Source: a virus
Length of the DNA: 64,000 bases
Reading direction: 5' to 3' (one strand)
Virus record (IMG/VR): IMGVR_UViG_3300042509_001112
Location: 33,847 to 97,846 of that record
Part shown: positions 21,994-31,104 of the stretch, piece by piece
Layout of the letters: every line of letters begins with the position of its first letter
Position numbering within the stretch: position 1 is the first letter of the stretch
Made by a program: the position numbers and the translations under genes
Notes under the pieces: generated by a model
The model's database searches: none
Seen by the model: the letters and a program-made list of their open reading frames with translations, nothing else
What the model was told of the DNA's origin: nothing

Positions 21994-22428
21994 ATGTCTT
22001 TAAACAAAATTTCAAGTGCAAATAGAGCTGAAGTAAGAAGCTCATTAGATGAAGCTCTACCTGCTGTAGGTGGTGATGTTAATCCAATTGTAGATTATAT
22101 CAACAATAGTTTTACACCAAGCACGGTTACTCAAGCTACTAGTATTACTACAGGAGTTACTTTAAACTCTAAATCTGGAGTTATTACTACAGTATCTACT
22201 ACATTAGCAGCTGGTGCTTCAGCTAGTGCTTTTACATTAACAAACTCTACAATAACTTCTAGTTCTGTTATTTTAACAAACTGTGAACAAGGAGCTACAG
22301 GTTCATCTGTAAATGCTTTAGTTAGTAGTATTGCTAATGGAAGTTGTAATATTACATTAACTAATGTTGGTGGTACTACTACAGGAGCAGCTACTGTTAA
22401 AATTCACTTTTTAATAATTAACAATTAA
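21994..22428 (+). CDS. Probable capsid decoration / virion surface protein
   Basis: 144 aa. After a 45-residue N-terminal segment it reads TQATSITTGVTLNSKSGVITT, then LAAGASASAFTLTNSTI and INITLTN-like strands. This T-x-A-T-S...TGVTLN...SG-I-TT...FTLTNS pattern recurs in beta-sandwich domains of phage head decoration and fibre proteins. It is small and serine/threonine-rich and has no catalytic motif. It lies between connector and a larger structural gene. Confidence 0.65.
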   Translation: MSLNKISSANRAEVRSSLDEALPAVGGDVNPIVDYINNSFTPSTVTQATSITTGVTLNSKSGVITTVSTTLAAGASASAFTLTNSTITSSSVILTNCEQGATGSSVNALVSSIANGSCNITLTNVGGTTTGAATVKIHFLIINN

Positions 22429-22466
22429 TTAATCAAATTATTTATAAACATTAAACAAATTAAACA

Positions 22467-23840
22467 ATGTCATTACAAAACGTAAGTAATCACAAACAAT
22501 TACTCATAGGTAAAAATGCCGCTACTAATCCAACAGCAGGTCAAGTAGCTAGCCCAAGTACTCTTGCTGATGGGGCTGTAGCTCTTACTACAATGGATGG
22601 AGTTATTCTTAGTAGTACATCTGCAGATGATGTAGCAAGCACTACTCCTGTAGTATTAGTACAAGGTCAAGGTGCTAATAAACCTTTAATTAAGTCTGCT
22701 CCTTTTACAAGAGAAAGTCTTCTTTCATGGAAAGCTAAAAAATTTGCACCTGCTGCTCAACAAGTATCAACTGTAGGTTACAATGGAACCTCTGGAAATA
22801 TTGTTAATCCTGGTGTAGGTACTAGTATTATTTTGCGTAATACTTTTAAAACTAACTTCTATCAATTTAGTGATAAATTAATGGAGTCTATCGTTGGTTA
22901 CAAAGTAACTGCTGCTGATACTATTTTTACATTAGCAGATGCTCTAACTAAACGCGCTATTCAAGATGTACAAAAATATGTAAATATTCCTTATAAAGTA
23001 GAAAGGTTATTTAACGGTACTAGAACAGCTGCTACTGCTGCTACTACTGGTACTAGTAGATCTATTGTGGTTGTTGCTGCTGGTACTCCAGTTGTTAGTA
23101 TAGCTGCTACAAATGCGTCATCTGTAGTAACTTTATCTGTAGCTACTTCTACAATTTCTTCAGTTAACTTTGTTGCTGGTGATTATATTGAATTAGCAGG
23201 TAAAACATATAAAATTGTTACTGTAGGTGCCACTGGAGGTGCTAGTATGTCTTTAACATTAGATGTAGCTTACCAAGGCCCAACAGCTACTATAGCTGCT
23301 GCTAATATAAAATTCTGGAACGGTACTCCTGATTACACAGCTTGCGGTATTCAATTTACAGGTCTTCCTCAAACTAAATTTGCTCCAAATATCTTCCGTT
23401 ATGAAACTTCTAAGTTTGTAACTACTGCAACTAACTTTAGTACTACTGAAGTAGTTAATGCTGCTACAGTTCCAACTGAAGGTTCTGGTGTATATGAGCA
23501 AATTGCTGAAGAAGAATTCTTCTTCCAATTGTTTGAAGGTATGCATGATGCTAACTTGATTCAGGTTCCTCCTGTAACAATGCGTTCTAATGTTGAACTT
23601 ACTGGATACTACTCAATCATTGATCTTGAAGTAGCTACTCAGTCTGGTACTATGAGCTTTATTAATAATCCAATTGCTCGTAAACAAGTTAGACTTGCTG
23701 TTAATGGTGGTTCTATTACTGGTGGTACACCTGTATCTCCTTCAAGTACATCTGCTGAATTAACTTATATTGCAGCTGTATTAGATGCTTTTATTACTGC
23801 AGGTACTACTTCAACTCCGTTGACTACTCAGTTAACCTAA
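22467..23840 (+). CDS. Structural virion protein, unassigned
   Basis: 457 aa, rich in A, T, S and V. A central segment (DTIFTLADALTKRAIQDVQKYVNIPYKVERLFNGT) is probably helical, followed by long beta regions with an inserted domain (about 185-275) and a conserved-looking acidic turn GVYEQIAEEEFFFQLFEGMHD. Arginine is often CGT, as in the capsid gene, which suggests high copy number. Capsid auxiliary protein is my best guess. A terminator follows 22 nt after the stop. Confidence 0.6.
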   Translation: MSLQNVSNHKQLLIGKNAATNPTAGQVASPSTLADGAVALTTMDGVILSSTSADDVASTTPVVLVQGQGANKPLIKSAPFTRESLLSWKAKKFAPAAQQVSTVGYNGTSGNIVNPGVGTSIILRNTFKTNFYQFSDKLMESIVGYKVTAADTIFTLADALTKRAIQDVQKYVNIPYKVERLFNGTRTAATAATTGTSRSIVVVAAGTPVVSIAATNASSVVTLSVATSTISSVNFVAGDYIELAGKTYKIVTVGATGGASMSLTLDVAYQGPTATIAAANIKFWNGTPDYTACGIQFTGLPQTKFAPNIFRYETSKFVTTATNFSTTEVVNAATVPTEGSGVYEQIAEEEFFFQLFEGMHDANLIQVPPVTMRSNVELTGYYSIIDLEVATQSGTMSFINNPIARKQVRLAVNGGSITGGTPVSPSSTSAELTYIAAVLDAFITAGTTSTPLTTQLT

Positions 23841-23861
23841 TAACAACTTTTAAATTTTAAT

Positions 23862-23898
23862 AAAAAGGCTATGGCTAGTTATAGCTGTAGCCTTTTTT
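23862..23898 (+). terminator. Strong rho-independent terminator
   Basis: AAAAAGGCTA (23862-23871) and TAGCCTTTTT (23888-23897) pair around an inner GGCTA/TAGCT helix with a 4-nt loop; the A-run and T-run make it potentially bidirectional. It ends the capsid accessory unit before the fibre genes. Confidence 0.9.
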
Positions 23899-23912
23899 AA
23901 TATAATTAATCC

Positions 23913-24482
23913 ATGGCTTTACAATTAAATATAAATATAACTGAATATATTAATCAAGAATGGTTAACTTTTAAAGAGTTAACTGGTCTATACTCTTTAG
24001 CTAATACAACTGGTTGGGGTACTCCTAATCCAGCTACTGGTTCAGCTACTGCAGCAACTTTAGAAATGCAAGATATTAATGGTAACAGTTTAGGAATAGT
24101 TGATGTTTTTACTTACTTTCCTACCTCTGATACTAATTTTGAATTAAATATACTAGCAAGTGATTTTAATGGTAACACAACTAAGTTTAATGATGGTGTA
24201 TATCAATTTATTTATAGAGTAGTTACTCCAACTGGTAACTATGAAAAACGTATTTGGATAGTATTTAAATGTGCTGCTGAGTGTAAAATGCAAAACTTAT
24301 TATTAAAGCTTGTACAAGATTTTTGTGATACTTGTGAAGATGATGGTAGTGTATTAAAATATACTCAAGCTAGAATGATTTTAGATGCTGCTGAGAGTGC
24401 TGCTCAATGTGGAGATATTATTAGAGCTAGTTCTTTAATGGATATGTTCAATAGATTAAAGATTGAATATTGCTGCGATTAA
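23913..24482 (+). CDS. Structural protein, beta-sandwich with cysteine-rich C-terminus
   Basis: 189 aa. The N-terminal 120 residues are beta-rich (LNINITEYINQEWLTFKELTGLYSL, YEKRIWIVFKC) and the C-terminal 70 residues carry many cysteines (CAAEC, FCDTCEDD, AAQCGD, YCCD) in helices. I recall proteins of this layout preceding fibre genes in crAss-like phages; a fibre-attachment or chaperone role is inference. Short spacing to the next gene (33 nt). Confidence 0.6.
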   Translation: MALQLNINITEYINQEWLTFKELTGLYSLANTTGWGTPNPATGSATAATLEMQDINGNSLGIVDVFTYFPTSDTNFELNILASDFNGNTTKFNDGVYQFIYRVVTPTGNYEKRIWIVFKCAAECKMQNLLLKLVQDFCDTCEDDGSVLKYTQARMILDAAESAAQCGDIIRASSLMDMFNRLKIEYCCD

Positions 24483-24515
24483 TAGATTTATAAACAATTT
24501 AATATAATATATAAA

Positions 24516-25505
24516 ATGAGTTGCAACGGATGTGACGAAATAATAACAACTGGTAATCAAGGTTATGATGGCTGGAGTCCTGTATTAGCTTTAAGTGAAG
24601 ATTGTGCTGGTAAAATAGTACATAGACTTATTAGCTGGATTGATGGTACTGGTACAAAACCTGATTACAATAGTAATATAATGACTGATGCTTGGTTATT
24701 AGTTAATCCTATTTATTTAAGTGCAAGTGGATTTACTGATGACTGTGATCAAGCTGTTAATTTACAACCTAGTAATGGTACTAACGGTACTAACGGTACT
24801 AATGGTACACAAGGACCTCCTGGTGAAGATGGTTGTACTCCTGAAATAAGTTTTACTGCTATTATAGTAGGAGAAGTAGAAAGTACTCCTTTAACAGTAG
24901 TACCTACTAGTGATGTACCTTGTGCTCCTAGTTTTGAAATAGAATTTCCTGAAGAGTTTTTTACTAGTGATACTGTAGTAGACGCTGTAACAGGTAGTGA
25001 AACATTTACTACTGCTGTAGAAAATGCTGTTGATGGTGTACTTAATGTAACACCTATATCTGTACCTGTAACTATAAGTACAGGTAGTTCTACTTTATTA
25101 CAGTATGATAGTAGTGGAAATGGTATTGATCCAGCTCCAACTCTTTCATTATATACTACAGCTGGTAATAGTTGGTTTGATTATTATATAATAGGAAATC
25201 AAATGACTATTCAGTTTAGATTTGTATTATTTAGTAATTATTCAGGTACAATAAAATTACATGTAAAAATTCCAGCAAATAAAACTTCTTTATTAGGTAC
25301 TGGAACTCCTATAATGATGAATAGAGCTACTAGTGAATTAAGAGTTCCTCAAATAAGTGATGCTTCAGATGTTGGACCAGGATGGTTAAGAATAAACGAC
25401 AGATATGATAATAGTTCAACATACCGTTTTTGGGTTCCTCAATCTGTAGCACCAAGCCAATCACCAATAATTATTGCAGGTACGTATACTTTTTTAATAA
25501 ATTAA
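24516..25505 (+). CDS. Fibre protein with attachment domain and short collagen-like segment
   Basis: 329 aa. Residues about 15-60 read GYDGWSPVLALSEDC...ISWIDGTGTKPDYNSN, matching the GWSPVLA...DW-GG-G-KP module found at the N-terminus of many phage fibres and thought to anchor them. Then (NGT)n-QGPPGEDG (about 88-108) is a short collagen-like triplet run, typical of a trimeric stalk. The remainder is a beta-rich distal domain ending in an aromatic strand. Probable head or tail fibre. Confidence 0.7.
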   Translation: MSCNGCDEIITTGNQGYDGWSPVLALSEDCAGKIVHRLISWIDGTGTKPDYNSNIMTDAWLLVNPIYLSASGFTDDCDQAVNLQPSNGTNGTNGTNGTQGPPGEDGCTPEISFTAIIVGEVESTPLTVVPTSDVPCAPSFEIEFPEEFFTSDTVVDAVTGSETFTTAVENAVDGVLNVTPISVPVTISTGSSTLLQYDSSGNGIDPAPTLSLYTTAGNSWFDYYIIGNQMTIQFRFVLFSNYSGTIKLHVKIPANKTSLLGTGTPIMMNRATSELRVPQISDASDVGPGWLRINDRYDNSSTYRFWVPQSVAPSQSPIIIAGTYTFLIN

Positions 25506-25506
25506 T

Positions 25507-26433
25507 ATGGAAATAAATATAAATTTTTCGGGTGCTACTATTAGTTTAACTAATGCTATGGAAAGTGTTCCTTTTATAATAACAGGAACAGGTACATTAA
25601 CTTCTAATTATATAATTACTACAACAGGTTCTTTTGATGAAGGATCTACATTCACTTTTTATTATAAAGGTGTAGTTGATAAAGCTACTTATAATTTTAA
25701 TATATTAGGTACTAATCTTAGTTCTGCTCAATTAAATAGAGAATCTACAATAGTAGCTGTTTATAATGGAGTTACTTGGGATGTTAATCTTTATATTAAT
25801 GCAGTTAATGATAACTGGATAACTTCATCTATAGCTGGTACTTGGCAAAATATACCTTATGATGATGGTGATATTATTAACTCTGGTTCAACTACAGGTA
25901 CTTATACAAATACTACTGGTACTGAAGGTGCTAACTATTTAGGTCAGTGGAAAGCTTATAAAGCTAATGCTGCTAATTATTCTAATTCAGTTCCTTCAGC
26001 TAGAAGATTAAAATATAGAAAAAACTTAGATGGTACTGTACAAATTATGGGTCATTTAAGAAAGCAATTTGCTGTACCTGCAGCTACTACTAGTATTAAA
26101 TTAGATAATAGTTTATACTCTAATACAATTACATCTCCTGCAGCTATAATTATGGATACTAAAGTATTATGGTATTATCAATTACCTAGTCCTATATTAG
26201 ATTTAGGAAGTAATTTAGTACAAATATTACCTTGTGATTTATATGTAGAAGATACTACAGCTGATAATAATGATGTGTTTAGCAGTAATGCTAAAATATG
26301 GATAGGTCAAGGTACTTTAATAGTTCATAATTCATTTTTAAGTTTATACTCAGCTGCTACTATTACAGGATTAACAGCTAGTAGAAATTATACTTTATCA
26401 GCAATTATTAATGCGTCTTATATAGATCTATAA
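25507..26433 (+). CDS. Fibre-associated structural protein
   Basis: 308 aa, beta-rich, low in charge, with many T, S and N. The N-terminal 100 residues (INFSGATISLTNAMESVPFIITGTGTLTSNYIITTTGSFDEG) resemble a beta-sandwich stalk; the second half (KAYKANAANYSNSVPSARRLKYRKNLDGTVQIMGHLRKQF) looks like a receptor-proximal domain. It is 1 nt from the upstream fibre gene and 1 nt from the next, so the fibre genes form one translation unit. Confidence 0.6.
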   Translation: MEININFSGATISLTNAMESVPFIITGTGTLTSNYIITTTGSFDEGSTFTFYYKGVVDKATYNFNILGTNLSSAQLNRESTIVAVYNGVTWDVNLYINAVNDNWITSSIAGTWQNIPYDDGDIINSGSTTGTYTNTTGTEGANYLGQWKAYKANAANYSNSVPSARRLKYRKNLDGTVQIMGHLRKQFAVPAATTSIKLDNSLYSNTITSPAAIIMDTKVLWYYQLPSPILDLGSNLVQILPCDLYVEDTTADNNDVFSSNAKIWIGQGTLIVHNSFLSLYSAATITGLTASRNYTLSAIINASYIDL

Positions 26434-26434
26434 C

Positions 26435-28402
26435 ATGCAAAGAATTAACTTTACAGAATCTACTTTAAATACATTAAAGAAAACAGCTAACTGTTCATTT
26501 GCTAATGCTGTATACAAACTTACCATGAAGGCTCAACAAGGTCTTAAGTGTGATGATTTGTATAAGAAATCTGTGCTTATGAATGATGTTAATAAGATTC
26601 TTTGTAATTATAAGTTAGATACTTGTATATCATTTCATCCAGCTTTAGAAGGAGGAACTAATACTTGGACATTTGGTCTTGGTAGTTTTACTGGTACAAT
26701 ATCTTATTATCTTAATATAGATGGAGTAAATGTTTTTATTGGAGCAGGTAATTCTGCTGCAAACATTGTAACTGATATAATTAATAATAGTGATGGTACA
26801 GGTGTTACTGCTAGTTTAGATGGTAGTTATATTACAATAACAAGTCCTGTAGGATGTTTTGTAGAAGAAGATTTAACATCCATTAAAACACCTGCTGGTA
26901 CTATACCAGCAACACCACTAGTATTTTTAGCTAGCAAATGTGCTCAAGAAGAAACTTGTATAGATTATACAGAAGAACAACTTAATTGTATTACTCCACA
27001 AGATTTACAAGTATTATATGAGTTTACTCATAAATATAAAGAAACCTTAGCTAAGTCTACTAAAAAGATATCTAATCCTAGTTCTAATACTAATACAAGT
27101 AATTCAACTGATTGTTGTACTTGGGGTAGTATAGGTGGTAGTATAGGTAATCAATCTGATTTGGTTAATTATCTAGCTACTGTTGAAAAGAATATGATAT
27201 CTGTTAAAGATGAAGGTACTGAGATAACTGGTGATGTTAAAAGTATTAATTTTGTTGGAAGTGGTGTAACTGCTGCTAGTGTTAATAGTAATGTTACTGT
27301 TACTATACCTGGTGGTGGAGGTGGAAGTACTTTTGAATGTTCTGATTTAGTAGGTTGTGATGTTAGTCTATTAAATAACGATGCTGGTTATATTACTGAA
27401 GTTCCTAAATATACTGTTGACAATGGATTAACTGAAAGTCCTGCTAATAATTTTCAATTGGGAGGTATTTTAATTCAAAATACTACTATTGATACTGATA
27501 CTAATGAATTATTAATAACAACTAGCACATCACCAAGTGCTCCTTTAGCAGTAGAAAATCTTAATTCTGATGACTCTACTGATGTAGATGGTATTGATGT
27601 TTACTCAGAAGTTGGTGTTGCTGGTGTATTTGAAATAAATCATTATAGTGATTCTAATATATTTCCAGTATTAGAACTTAAAAGAAATAGCTCAACTTCT
27701 TCTAGAAACTATGATGGTTTAGGTGGAGCTATTGATTTTTATTTAAGAAAAAATGATGGAACTTATACAGGTTATCCAACCGCTAGAATAGCAGCTAAAT
27801 GGCTTGCTTCAGCTACCACTGATAGTCAAATAGAATTATGGGCACATTCTAATGGATTTCAAAAAAGAATTGCTACTTTTAATATTGATACTACTCCTAG
27901 ATCAGGTCAAATAAACTTTGAAGAATATGGACTTGGTAATTTTGCTGTTAGTAATCCTGATTATTTATTAGCCGTTAATGGAGCTGGTGATATTATAGAA
28001 AGTGAAAATGTTGTTAAAACTTTTAAAAGAATAATAACAAGTGCTGAATTAGCATCTGTTGGTGCAAATCAAATAATAGCTGCTCCTGGTGCTGGTAAAG
28101 CAATAAATGTTATTGAAGCTAGTATTAAATTAGATTATAACGGTATTGCGTATACTCCAGTACTTGCTGGTATTGGTACTACTGGTGGTGGTTTATTTGG
28201 AATACCAACATCATTTTTTACAGCAACAAGTAATCAATTTGCAAAAATGTATGATATTAATACTTATCAATATGCTGATAGTACAACTTATATATCTAAC
28301 TTAGTTGAAAATTCACCTATAAATTTTACAGTTGTAACACCTTCTAGTGTTGGTAATAGTACTATTACAGTTTATGGTTTATACAGAATAATAGATTTAT
28401 AA
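26435..28402 (+). CDS. Tail/head fibre protein
   Basis: 655 aa. A cysteine-containing N-terminal domain (about 1-200) precedes a low-complexity linker (SNPSSNTNTSNSTDCC) and WGSIGGSIGNQSDLVNYL, a motif common in phage fibres. GGGGGSTFECSDLVGCDVSLLNNDAGYIT then begins repeated beta-helix-like segments, and the C-terminus (about 530-655) is a compact beta domain ending YGLYRIIDL. Such modular layout is typical of receptor-binding fibres. No enzymatic motif seen. Confidence 0.65.
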   Translation: MQRINFTESTLNTLKKTANCSFANAVYKLTMKAQQGLKCDDLYKKSVLMNDVNKILCNYKLDTCISFHPALEGGTNTWTFGLGSFTGTISYYLNIDGVNVFIGAGNSAANIVTDIINNSDGTGVTASLDGSYITITSPVGCFVEEDLTSIKTPAGTIPATPLVFLASKCAQEETCIDYTEEQLNCITPQDLQVLYEFTHKYKETLAKSTKKISNPSSNTNTSNSTDCCTWGSIGGSIGNQSDLVNYLATVEKNMISVKDEGTEITGDVKSINFVGSGVTAASVNSNVTVTIPGGGGGSTFECSDLVGCDVSLLNNDAGYITEVPKYTVDNGLTESPANNFQLGGILIQNTTIDTDTNELLITTSTSPSAPLAVENLNSDDSTDVDGIDVYSEVGVAGVFEINHYSDSNIFPVLELKRNSSTSSRNYDGLGGAIDFYLRKNDGTYTGYPTARIAAKWLASATTDSQIELWAHSNGFQKRIATFNIDTTPRSGQINFEEYGLGNFAVSNPDYLLAVNGAGDIIESENVVKTFKRIITSAELASVGANQIIAAPGAGKAINVIEASIKLDYNGIAYTPVLAGIGTTGGGLFGIPTSFFTATSNQFAKMYDINTYQYADSTTYISNLVENSPINFTVVTPSSVGNSTITVYGLYRIIDL

Positions 28403-28403
28403 T

Positions 28404-28715
28404 ATGAGTAATGATATATTATTAAACATAAAAAAGTTATTAGACTATCCTCAAGCTCTTGGTAATGAAACAATATTATTAGGTACTGGATATATATCTT
28501 TACTAACTGTACCTGAAATTGCTAACTATGCAATTATGACAATAGATAGTGGAGAAGGTAGAGTATGGTGGACTGGTACTAATCCTAGTGCAACTAGTGG
28601 TTTATCTTTACAAGCATTTGATGTTACAGGTAGACAGAATCTGCTTAACTTTAGAGCTATTGGTACAATAGGTACACCTTTATTAAATATTCAATATTTT
28701 TACTTACAAGCATGA
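28404..28715 (+). CDS. Small beta-rich fibre-associated protein
   Basis: 103 aa. It reads like a free-standing distal beta domain: TGYISLLTVPEIANYAIMTIDSGEGRVWWTGTNPSATSGLSLQAFD. Similar domains with the A-IMTID...G-G-R-W-TG pattern occur fused to fibre proteins. It overlaps the next fibre gene by 4 nt, so it is probably part of the same fibre assembly. Confidence 0.6.
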   Translation: MSNDILLNIKKLLDYPQALGNETILLGTGYISLLTVPEIANYAIMTIDSGEGRVWWTGTNPSATSGLSLQAFDVTGRQNLLNFRAIGTIGTPLLNIQYFYLQA

Positions 28716-30409
28716 CATTCTTTAATAAAAAATCTACATTTGTACCTTATATTAAGGGTAGAGAGATTACAACAGTAGCTAATTATGCTGCTTTACCTGA
28801 TCCAACAACTGTAGGAGATAAGTTTTATTGGTGTGAAAATAGTCAAGGAACTGCTTGGTTACCTGGATCATTAGGAGGTACTTACTATCCTAGAGGATTG
28901 TATTATTCCAATGGTACTACTTGGGAGTATATGGAAACTCCTATTCAAGCTACTCAAGCTGAAGTTGATGCTGGTATTATTGATGATAGATTTGTTAGTC
29001 CTAATACTTTATATAATGCTGATCAATGGAATAGTGTTAAAATAAAACTTTACACTAACGGAAATCTTAATAATGAACCAAATACATTAAATCTTGTAGA
29101 AGGTACTAATATGACTATTACAGATGATGGTAGTGGTAATATAACATTTGATGCTACAGGTGGAGGTGGGGGTAGTGGTATACCTAAAGCAACCGCAGCA
29201 GGTACGGATACGTACACAACAACAATAACAGGTGTTACAGGTTATGTTGATGGGGACGCTTACTTAATACGATTTACCAACGGCAACACAACAGGGGCAA
29301 CGCTGGATATTAACGATGGGACTTCGTTCCTTGGTGCAAAAACACTATACCGCAATAACGATGGCGCAATAATAGGCGGTGACATTTGGGCGGGTGCTGA
29401 AATGCTTTGCGTGTTTAACTCAACTCTTGATGGGTTTCAATGTATCGGTACATCACCGAATAGCTTGTTTGCCTACGTTGTAAACGCTGACTCGGTGACA
29501 ATAAATAGAGGTCAACCTGTGTATGCTTTTGGTAGTACAGGCAACAGAATGAGCGTTAAGTTGGCGAACAACCAAAGTGATTTAACATCTGCACAAACTT
29601 ACGGACTTGTTTATAGCACATCAATAGCAGCAGGTCAAAAAGGCATCATCATTATTCAAGGTGTTTTAGATGGGTTAAATTTGGGCGGTACTTGGGCAGA
29701 TGGTGATCCTGTTTATTTAGGAGCATCAGCAGGGGCAATAACCAAAACAAAGCCATACGCACCTGACCATTTAGTGTATTTGGGTGTTGTTGAACGTGCA
29801 AACGCTGGTAATGGTATTATGTATGTTAGAGTACAGAACGGATATGAACTTGATGAATTACATGATGTGTCAGCGCAAACACCTGCAGACAATAACACAT
29901 TGATTTATAATTCATCAAACAATTTATGGGAAGCTAAAGCAATAAAAGTAACTGACATATCAAATGGAACGGTAGTAACAGGAACTGTAAATAACACGCT
30001 TTCAAAAAGTTTGCTTGTAAAGGCAAACACACTTAAAGCAGGTTCAGCAGCTCAATTTATTGTAAGAGCGGCTAAAACAGGCAATGCGGGAACTATACAA
30101 CTGCGCTTATATTGGAACACAAGTCCGTCTTTAATAGGAGCGATTTTATTAGCCACTACGGCAGCTAACGCAGCAAGTAGTGTTTTTTCGCAAATGTCAA
30201 GGTGGATACCTGTTGAGGTGGCAAACGGAACAGTAAATGGAACACGTATGTTCACACCCACAACATTTGCAGCATCTGACTTCGGAGTATCAACTGCTGC
30301 GATTTCTACATTAGCATTAAATTGGACTGTTGATAGCTACTTAATATGCGCTATTCAAAATGGTGCAGCGGGTGATAGTTCAGTATGTAATTTTTTAGCA
30401 TTAGTATAA
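28712..30409 (+). CDS. Fibre protein with compositionally foreign distal part
   Basis: 565 aa. The N-terminus shows fibre motifs: TTVANYAALPDPTTVGDKFYW, PRGLYYSNGTTWEYM, ATQAEVDAGIIDDRFVSPNTLYN. From about residue 155 (29175 onward) base composition and codons change abruptly toward G and C (GGC, GCG, ACG, CGC) while the reading frame is unbroken. The distal part contains beta segments such as RGQPVYAFGSTGNRMSVKLANNQSD and AGQKGIIIIQGVLDGLNLGGTWADGDPVYLGASAGAIT, seen in other fibre stalk modules. This looks like a recently acquired receptor-binding module. Confidence 0.72.
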   Translation: MTFFNKKSTFVPYIKGREITTVANYAALPDPTTVGDKFYWCENSQGTAWLPGSLGGTYYPRGLYYSNGTTWEYMETPIQATQAEVDAGIIDDRFVSPNTLYNADQWNSVKIKLYTNGNLNNEPNTLNLVEGTNMTITDDGSGNITFDATGGGGGSGIPKATAAGTDTYTTTITGVTGYVDGDAYLIRFTNGNTTGATLDINDGTSFLGAKTLYRNNDGAIIGGDIWAGAEMLCVFNSTLDGFQCIGTSPNSLFAYVVNADSVTINRGQPVYAFGSTGNRMSVKLANNQSDLTSAQTYGLVYSTSIAAGQKGIIIIQGVLDGLNLGGTWADGDPVYLGASAGAITKTKPYAPDHLVYLGVVERANAGNGIMYVRVQNGYELDELHDVSAQTPADNNTLIYNSSNNLWEAKAIKVTDISNGTVVTGTVNNTLSKSLLVKANTLKAGSAAQFIVRAAKTGNAGTIQLRLYWNTSPSLIGAILLATTAANAASSVFSQMSRWIPVEVANGTVNGTRMFTPTTFAASDFGVSTAAISTLALNWTVDSYLICAIQNGAAGDSSVCNFLALV

Positions 30410-30410
30410 T

Positions 30411-30578
30411 ATGACAATATACAACAAGCAAGTAACAAGCACATATTTTGAGCAGATAGATGAATTGGGATGCCACATTGAACTTGATGGCTGCATCACA
30501 TTCGTTTATTTAAGAGATACTACTTATTCAACAATGGATGAATTAAAACAAGCAATAGAATCTTTAAAATTTGATTAA
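30411..30578 (+). CDS. 55-aa protein following the fibre gene
   Basis: An ATG at 30411, 1 nt after the fibre stop, opens 55 codons ending TAA at 30576-30578. The product (MTIYNKQVTSTYFEQIDELG...CITFVYLRDTTYSTMDELKQAIES) looks like a small folded domain. It keeps the G+C-richer composition of the fibre's distal part, so it probably arrived with it and may be a fibre chaperone or distal subunit. It ends 1 nt before the ATG of the holin-like gene. Confidence 0.6.
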   Translation: MTIYNKQVTSTYFEQIDELGCHIELDGCITFVYLRDTTYSTMDELKQAIESLKFD

Positions 30579-30579
30579 T

Positions 30580-30816
30580 ATGAAAAAATATTTAACTTTC
30601 TTATTTACTAAAAGACCTTGGGCTGTAGTAGTTAATGCATTTATACTACTATTCTTTACAATAGGATTACCTGGTTATTATCATAACGAATGGATTGTTA
30701 CTACTATATGGGATATAGAAGGAACAACATCTAAAGTACTATTTAGTTTATTTCTTGTTTTAACAGGAATAGCTTGTTTACTACAAGTTTATGATGAGTT
30801 TAAAAATAATAAATGA
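30580..30816 (+). CDS. Small two-helix membrane protein, holin-like
   Basis: 78 aa from the ATG at 30580; a TTG nine bases upstream is an unlikely start. Two hydrophobic segments (about 14-30, AVVVNAFILLFFTIGLPGY, and 50-69, KVLFSLFLVLTGIACLLQVY) with a charged tail. It opens the membrane-protein block before the endolysin, so a holin or lysis-accessory role is plausible. ATGA overlap with the next gene. Confidence 0.6.
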   Translation: MKKYLTFLFTKRPWAVVVNAFILLFFTIGLPGYYHNEWIVTTIWDIEGTTSKVLFSLFLVLTGIACLLQVYDEFKNNK

Positions 30817-31022
30817 ACTCAATATTAATATTAATAATTGGTTTACCAATAGCAGTTATACTAGGAGCATATTTAGCAACAAAAAAATTAAATAAAGAAC
30901 TAAATGAATCACTTAAAAAAATTGGATATAAGATACTTTGTGTTTTTGCTATTTTTAATTTATTTGATAACAGCTCTAGTGAAGTGCAGGACAACCAAGA
31001 ATCCAACAAAAAGACAGATTAA
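30813..31022 (+). CDS. Small membrane protein with polar tail
   Basis: 69 aa. An N-terminal hydrophobic helix (SILILIIGLPIAVILGAYL) is followed by a lysine-rich part, a second hydrophobic stretch and an acidic tail ending in DNQESNKKTD. It overlaps the upstream gene by 4 nt and the following frame by 119 nt in a different phase. Lysis-region placement suggests a membrane role; no family recognised. Confidence 0.5.
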   Translation: MNSILILIIGLPIAVILGAYLATKKLNKELNESLKKIGYKILCVFAIFNLFDNSSSEVQDNQESNKKTD

Positions 31023-31104
31023 AAACACTATTAAATGCGTTTATAATGATAACAATATTTATTATACTAAGTTGGATAAGCTACGGAATTATATCTTCTG
31101 CTAA
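30904..31104 (+). CDS. Overlapping small membrane protein
   Basis: 66 aa, lying largely inside the preceding and following genes in another phase. It has a hydrophobic N-terminal segment (YFVFLLFLIYLITALV) followed by KC and a basic region. The LVKC sequence resembles a lipobox but lysine before cysteine is unfavourable. The nested arrangement recalls Rz/Rz1 spanin pairs; however, a one-component spanin is encoded at 32509. Could also be non-coding. Confidence 0.35.
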   Translation: MNHLKKLDIRYFVFLLFLIYLITALVKCRTTKNPTKRQIKNTIKCVYNDNNIYYTKLDKLRNYIFC

